The translations under genes were made by a program, and so were the position numbers. From positions 1-64,000 of the forward strand of contig NZ_JAQWCQ010000007.1 in NCBI RefSeq assembly GCF_028705895.1: a stretch of 64,000 nt of DNA, given 5' to 3'. The notes under the pieces were generated by a model. It was given only the letters and a program-made list of their open reading frames with translations, had not been told where the DNA came from and did no database searches. This DNA is from Massilibacteroides sp. GTDB taxonomy: Bacteria; Bacteroidota; Bacteroidia; Bacteroidales; Tannerellaceae. Shown piece after piece: positions 61,171-64,000 of the stretch (the first letter of the stretch is position 1; every line of letters starts with the position of its first letter).

Positions 61171-61189
61171 CTTAATAAACTCAGAACTA

Positions 61190-63697
61190 ATGAATAGTAA
61201 AATGAAAAGTATAATCGTTCTGTTGTTCGGCGCGCTTTCGTTGCATGCAGCAGAAGATATAGATGTAAAGGTACAACAATACAAGCATGCGGGACCTTTT
61301 ACAGTAAACAAGCCGATTCTGGCTGATACTGTAAACGTAAACGGCAAACCGTTCGAAGCAAAGAACCTACTTAAAGCAACTTTGCCAACTGATATTGCAT
61401 TTAAACAAGCAGATATCCTTGAAGCTGATACGGCAGGAAAAGTAACCTTTACTTCTCCCGAAAAAGGATATGCCTTGCATTTGTTTTCATTTTATCTGAA
61501 CAGCGACCGCTATGTTAAAGGTAATTTAGAAATATCGGGAAGTGGTGATTTCGAAGTATTTGTTGATAATAAATCAGTAGGAAAAACTGCCGAATTAAAA
61601 TTAGAGCCGAGGCGTTATGAGGTGGTAGTCAAATACCTGACAGCGGAGACTGATACTTGTGCGCCGTATTTGAAGTCTGAATTTAAAACGAAAGACACCG
61701 CAGTAATTGTAGCTTCGCTTGATCCGACAAAGCGATATACGTTGAAGGCAATGACTGAAGGCAAGAACTTCAGTGGCGTCAGTGTCTCGTCCGATGGAAA
61801 ATTAGCTCTCGTGAAATATTCTACACAATTAGAAGGAGGAAAGAGTGAGCAGTTCACGCAACTAATAGAAACAGCTACGGGTAAAATAAAACTGCAAGGG
61901 AATGGCTTTCTTAATACAGCCCGCTGGATGCCAAAAAGTAATGCGATGTATTATACCCGAACAGGATATGACGGAACTGAATTAATAAAGGTAGATGCTG
62001 TCACAATGCAGGAAACAGTACTTGCAAGTTCACTGCCGGAGAAAAATCCATATTTTGCTCCGGATGAGCAATCTTTGTTTTTCATGGTTAAGGAAGAAGG
62101 ACCAAAAGAGGGGAAAGAACTCATACGTGTACAGGAGCCAAGCGACAGGCTTCCGGGATTTCGCGATCGGTACTTTATCTGGCGTTACAGTCTGCAAACC
62201 GGATTATACGAACAACTAACCTACGGATTTAATTCAACCTACATAAACGACATCAGCCAGGACAGCCGTTATTTACTCTTCGGTACAAGCGAACGGGTTT
62301 ATACCTCTCTGCCCCACTCCCGTAATTCTCTTTATAAGTTAGATCTGCAGACTCTGGCAGTAGATACCTTATGGGAAAAGGCTCCGTATATTAATCAGGC
62401 TTCTTTTTCACCTGACGGGAAACAATTACTTGTTTCCGGTGCCGGAGCAGCATTCGATAACATAGGACTTAATATTCGTGAAGGACAAATATGTAACACA
62501 TACGACGGGCGACTTTACCTCTACGATCCGGCAACAAAAAAGGCGACTGCTTTAATGAAAGAGTTCAATCCGAATTCAATCAGAGCCGTTTGGAATCAGT
62601 TTGACAATCAGATATATATTCTTACAGAAGATCGTGACTATCAGAATCTATACGTTTGCAATCCTTCCAATGGAAAAATGAAGAAGATAGAAGCAGGTGA
62701 AGATGTTATTCTGAATTTTTCACTTGCTGAAAAAGCTCCGGTATTATATTACTATGGACAAAGCGTTTCGAATGCAAACCGTTTGTATAGCTATAATACG
62801 AAAACAAATAAAAGACTGTTGATAAACGACCTTTCGGCTGAAAGATTAAAGGATATTAAGTTGGGAGAAGCGCATGACTGGAGTTTCACCTCCACAGATG
62901 GTTCTACAATAGACGGCCGCTATTACCTGCCGCCAAATTTCGACCCGGCAAAGAAATATCCGATGATTGTGTATTATTATGGAGGAACGTCTCCTACAAA
63001 CCGTATGCTTGAAATGCGTTATTCAATGCATATGTATGCCGCTCTCGGTTATGTGGTTTATACGCTCAACCCAAGTGGCACTACAGGATACGGGCAGGAA
63101 TTTGCAGCCCGCCACGTAAATGCATGGGGAAAAGTTACAGCCGATGAGATCATACAAGGAACACAGGAATTCTGCAAAGAACATTCTTTTGTAAACAGCA
63201 AAAAGATCGGATGTATCGGAGCCAGCTACGGTGGATTCATGACACAATATTTACAAACCCGTACGGATATTTTTGCTGTCGCCGTAAGTCACGCAGGAAT
63301 TAGTGCCCTCAGCAGTTACTGGGGCGAAGGATATTGGGGATGGGGATATTGTTCTGTAGCAAACACGAACAGCTACCCATGGAACAATCCGGAACTATTC
63401 GTCAAACAAAGTCCGTTATATAATGCAGATAAAATAAACACTCCGCTATTATTACTACATGGCAACGCAGACACGAATGTACCTGTTGGCGAAAGCATTC
63501 AAATGTTCCTTGCCCTCAAGCTATTAGGTAAAACGGTTGAATTTGTAGAAGTGGACGGAGAAAATCACGGCATCGTAGGTTATAACAAACGCATCGGCTG
63601 GCAAAACAGTATCTTCGCCTGGTTTGCCAAATGGCTTAAAGACGAACCGCAATGGTGGGACAATATGTTCCCCCCAGAACCGGGAGAAAAGAAATAA
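61190..63697 (+). CDS. S9 family peptidase (dipeptidyl peptidase IV-like)
   Basis: An ~835-residue secreted serine peptidase. The signal peptide is MKSIIVLLFGALSLHA (ATG 61190 or 61202; the ATG at 61145 lies inside ispE and is unlikely). A long N-terminal region with propeller strands (QASFSPDGKQLLVSGAG, LYDPATKKATALMKEF) precedes the prolyl-oligopeptidase catalytic domain (~580-835). That domain has MIVYYYGGTSPTNR, the nucleophile in IGCIGASYGGFMTQY, Asp in LLHGNADTNVPVGES and His in VEVDGENHGIVGYNKR. It probably removes dipeptides in the periplasm for amino-acid nutrition. Length is normal for the family. Confidence 0.93.
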   Translation: MNSKMKSIIVLLFGALSLHAAEDIDVKVQQYKHAGPFTVNKPILADTVNVNGKPFEAKNLLKATLPTDIAFKQADILEADTAGKVTFTSPEKGYALHLFSFYLNSDRYVKGNLEISGSGDFEVFVDNKSVGKTAELKLEPRRYEVVVKYLTAETDTCAPYLKSEFKTKDTAVIVASLDPTKRYTLKAMTEGKNFSGVSVSSDGKLALVKYSTQLEGGKSEQFTQLIETATGKIKLQGNGFLNTARWMPKSNAMYYTRTGYDGTELIKVDAVTMQETVLASSLPEKNPYFAPDEQSLFFMVKEEGPKEGKELIRVQEPSDRLPGFRDRYFIWRYSLQTGLYEQLTYGFNSTYINDISQDSRYLLFGTSERVYTSLPHSRNSLYKLDLQTLAVDTLWEKAPYINQASFSPDGKQLLVSGAGAAFDNIGLNIREGQICNTYDGRLYLYDPATKKATALMKEFNPNSIRAVWNQFDNQIYILTEDRDYQNLYVCNPSNGKMKKIEAGEDVILNFSLAEKAPVLYYYGQSVSNANRLYSYNTKTNKRLLINDLSAERLKDIKLGEAHDWSFTSTDGSTIDGRYYLPPNFDPAKKYPMIVYYYGGTSPTNRMLEMRYSMHMYAALGYVVYTLNPSGTTGYGQEFAARHVNAWGKVTADEIIQGTQEFCKEHSFVNSKKIGCIGASYGGFMTQYLQTRTDIFAVAVSHAGISALSSYWGEGYWGWGYCSVANTNSYPWNNPELFVKQSPLYNADKINTPLLLLHGNADTNVPVGESIQMFLALKLLGKTVEFVEVDGENHGIVGYNKRIGWQNSIFAWFAKWLKDEPQWWDNMFPPEPGEKK

Positions 63698-63718
63698 AAT
63701 CACATTCTATTGCATAAA

Positions 63719-63780
63719 AAAATATAAAGGTTATTTTTCCAAATATAAAGGATATTTTTGCAAAAATATCCTTTATATTT
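63719..63780. repeat. Direct repeat plus perfect 40-nt palindrome with TGCA centre
   Basis: AAATATAAAGG-TTATTTTT (63719-63738) is followed by a second, altered copy (63741-63760) whose exact reverse complement is 63761-63780, giving a 40-nt perfect palindrome. It shares arm and centre with the palindrome at 18813-18856. The flank at about 63795-63815 (CCGTTGATTTTCAACGCAC) resembles the inverse of 18782-18799. There is no T-run outside the symmetric part, so it is not simply a terminator of the peptidase gene, although it begins only 22 nt after that stop. Confidence 0.75.
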
Positions 63781-64000
63781 TTACGGCTATTTTACCGTTG
63801 ATTTTCAACGCACAAAAAAATGGCCTTTTTTCAGGCAATCAAACCTTATTTTTATCTACTTCTAACCGTTTTTTCAGATGGTCTGGGAAGACAATAAATA
63901 AGATGTTTTTCCTGTTCATCGGTAAAAATTACCGTTTTGTCGATTGTTTGTTATCTAATTGTTCGGAAACAGTATATTTGCTGTTTTCGAACAATCAGAC
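63781..64000. other. AT-rich right-edge intergenic region with a 15-bp hairpin
   Basis: No gene is seen. The arms 63958-63972 and 63981-63995 (ATTGTTCGGAAACAG and CTGTTTTCGAACAAT) form a 15-bp RNA stem with one G-U pair and an 8-nt loop. A smaller CGGTAA/TTACCG hairpin is at 63920-63934. What they serve depends on the sequence beyond the window. Confidence 0.5.

Noticed and set aside
1-64000. CRISPR array, retron, tRNA or rRNA genes
   Set aside because: No regularly spaced short repeats, no reverse transcriptase or Cas motifs and no cloverleaf-type sequences apart from the tRNA-like part of tmRNA were seen. The repeats present are long, dispersed or palindromic.

Overview
The window comes from a member of the Bacteroidota, most likely order Bacteroidales (a Parabacteroides-, Tannerella- or Dysgonomonas-like bacterium). 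The signs are AT-rich DNA, recurrent TAnnTTTG -7 promoter elements (several with TTTG 19 bases upstream), a SusC/SusD pair with a FecR anti-sigma factor and ECF sigma factors, an LA_2272-type GFQLAGV-repeat protein, NspC, the Kbl plus SDR-type threonine dehydrogenase pair, and a tmRNA with a GENNYAYAA tag. Most of the window is ordinary chromosome. The accessory material sits at the left edge (1-2.9 kb), around 18.7-19.9 kb and around 34.5-36.5 kb.

Layout. 1-2.9 kb: left-edge non-coding DNA, a small hypothetical gene, a Fic protein with candidate operators, a truncated dispersed repeat (copy A) and a gene fragment. 3.0-6.2 kb: bifunctional nuclease, nucleoside transporter, RsmE, DnaQ-like exonuclease. 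6.2-13.5 kb: ECF sigma factor, CrcB fluoride channel, NspC, an outer-membrane protein, a clostripain-like lipoprotein, M23 peptidase, SDR, patatin. 13.5-14.2 kb: remains of an LA_2272 gene joined to the tail of a LytTR regulator. 14.3-18.7 kb: heavy-metal P-type ATPase with its Fur-family regulator, NlpC/P60 lipoprotein, SerS. 18.8-19.8 kb: a perfect 44-nt palindrome and a complete 940-bp repeat bounded by terminal inverted repeats (copy B). 20-24.1 kb: aldA-lutABC, which should convert lactaldehyde to lactate and then pyruvate. 24.1-26.2 kb: fumarase and ferritin. 26.3-30.8 kb: a porin plus glycine-betaine ABC transporter operon behind a roughly 300-nt structured leader. 30.8-34.0 kb: MBL hydrolase, DUF202 protein, PepSY-like protein, esterase, rhamnose mutarotase family. 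34.1-34.5 kb: ssrA (tmRNA). 34.6-36.4 kb: inverted copy C of the repeat and two broken genes (HigA-type antitoxin, asparagine synthase).

36.5-42.2 kb: alpha/beta hydrolase, TonB-dependent receptor, then yicC-gmk-nadD. 42.4-43.9 kb: hexuronate-type MFS transporter. 44.1-54.3 kb: a nutrient-uptake locus with FecR, SusC carrying an STN domain, SusD, a polytopic membrane protein, a PD40 lipoprotein with a CxxCH haem-type motif, and an ECF sigma factor at the far end. 54.4-63.7 kb: PHP-type histidinol phosphatase, kbl and tdh divergently transcribed (threonine to glycine plus acetyl-CoA), folC, MFS transporter, ispE and a DPP-IV-like S9 peptidase. The window ends with another palindromic repeat.

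I found no CRISPR array, tRNA, rRNA or complete transposase. The most unusual items are the 940-bp element with TIRs and a nested fold-back, the structured leader of the betaine operon, the perfect TGCA-centred palindromes, the FecR/ECF pair split across the SusCD locus, and the candidate Fic operators.
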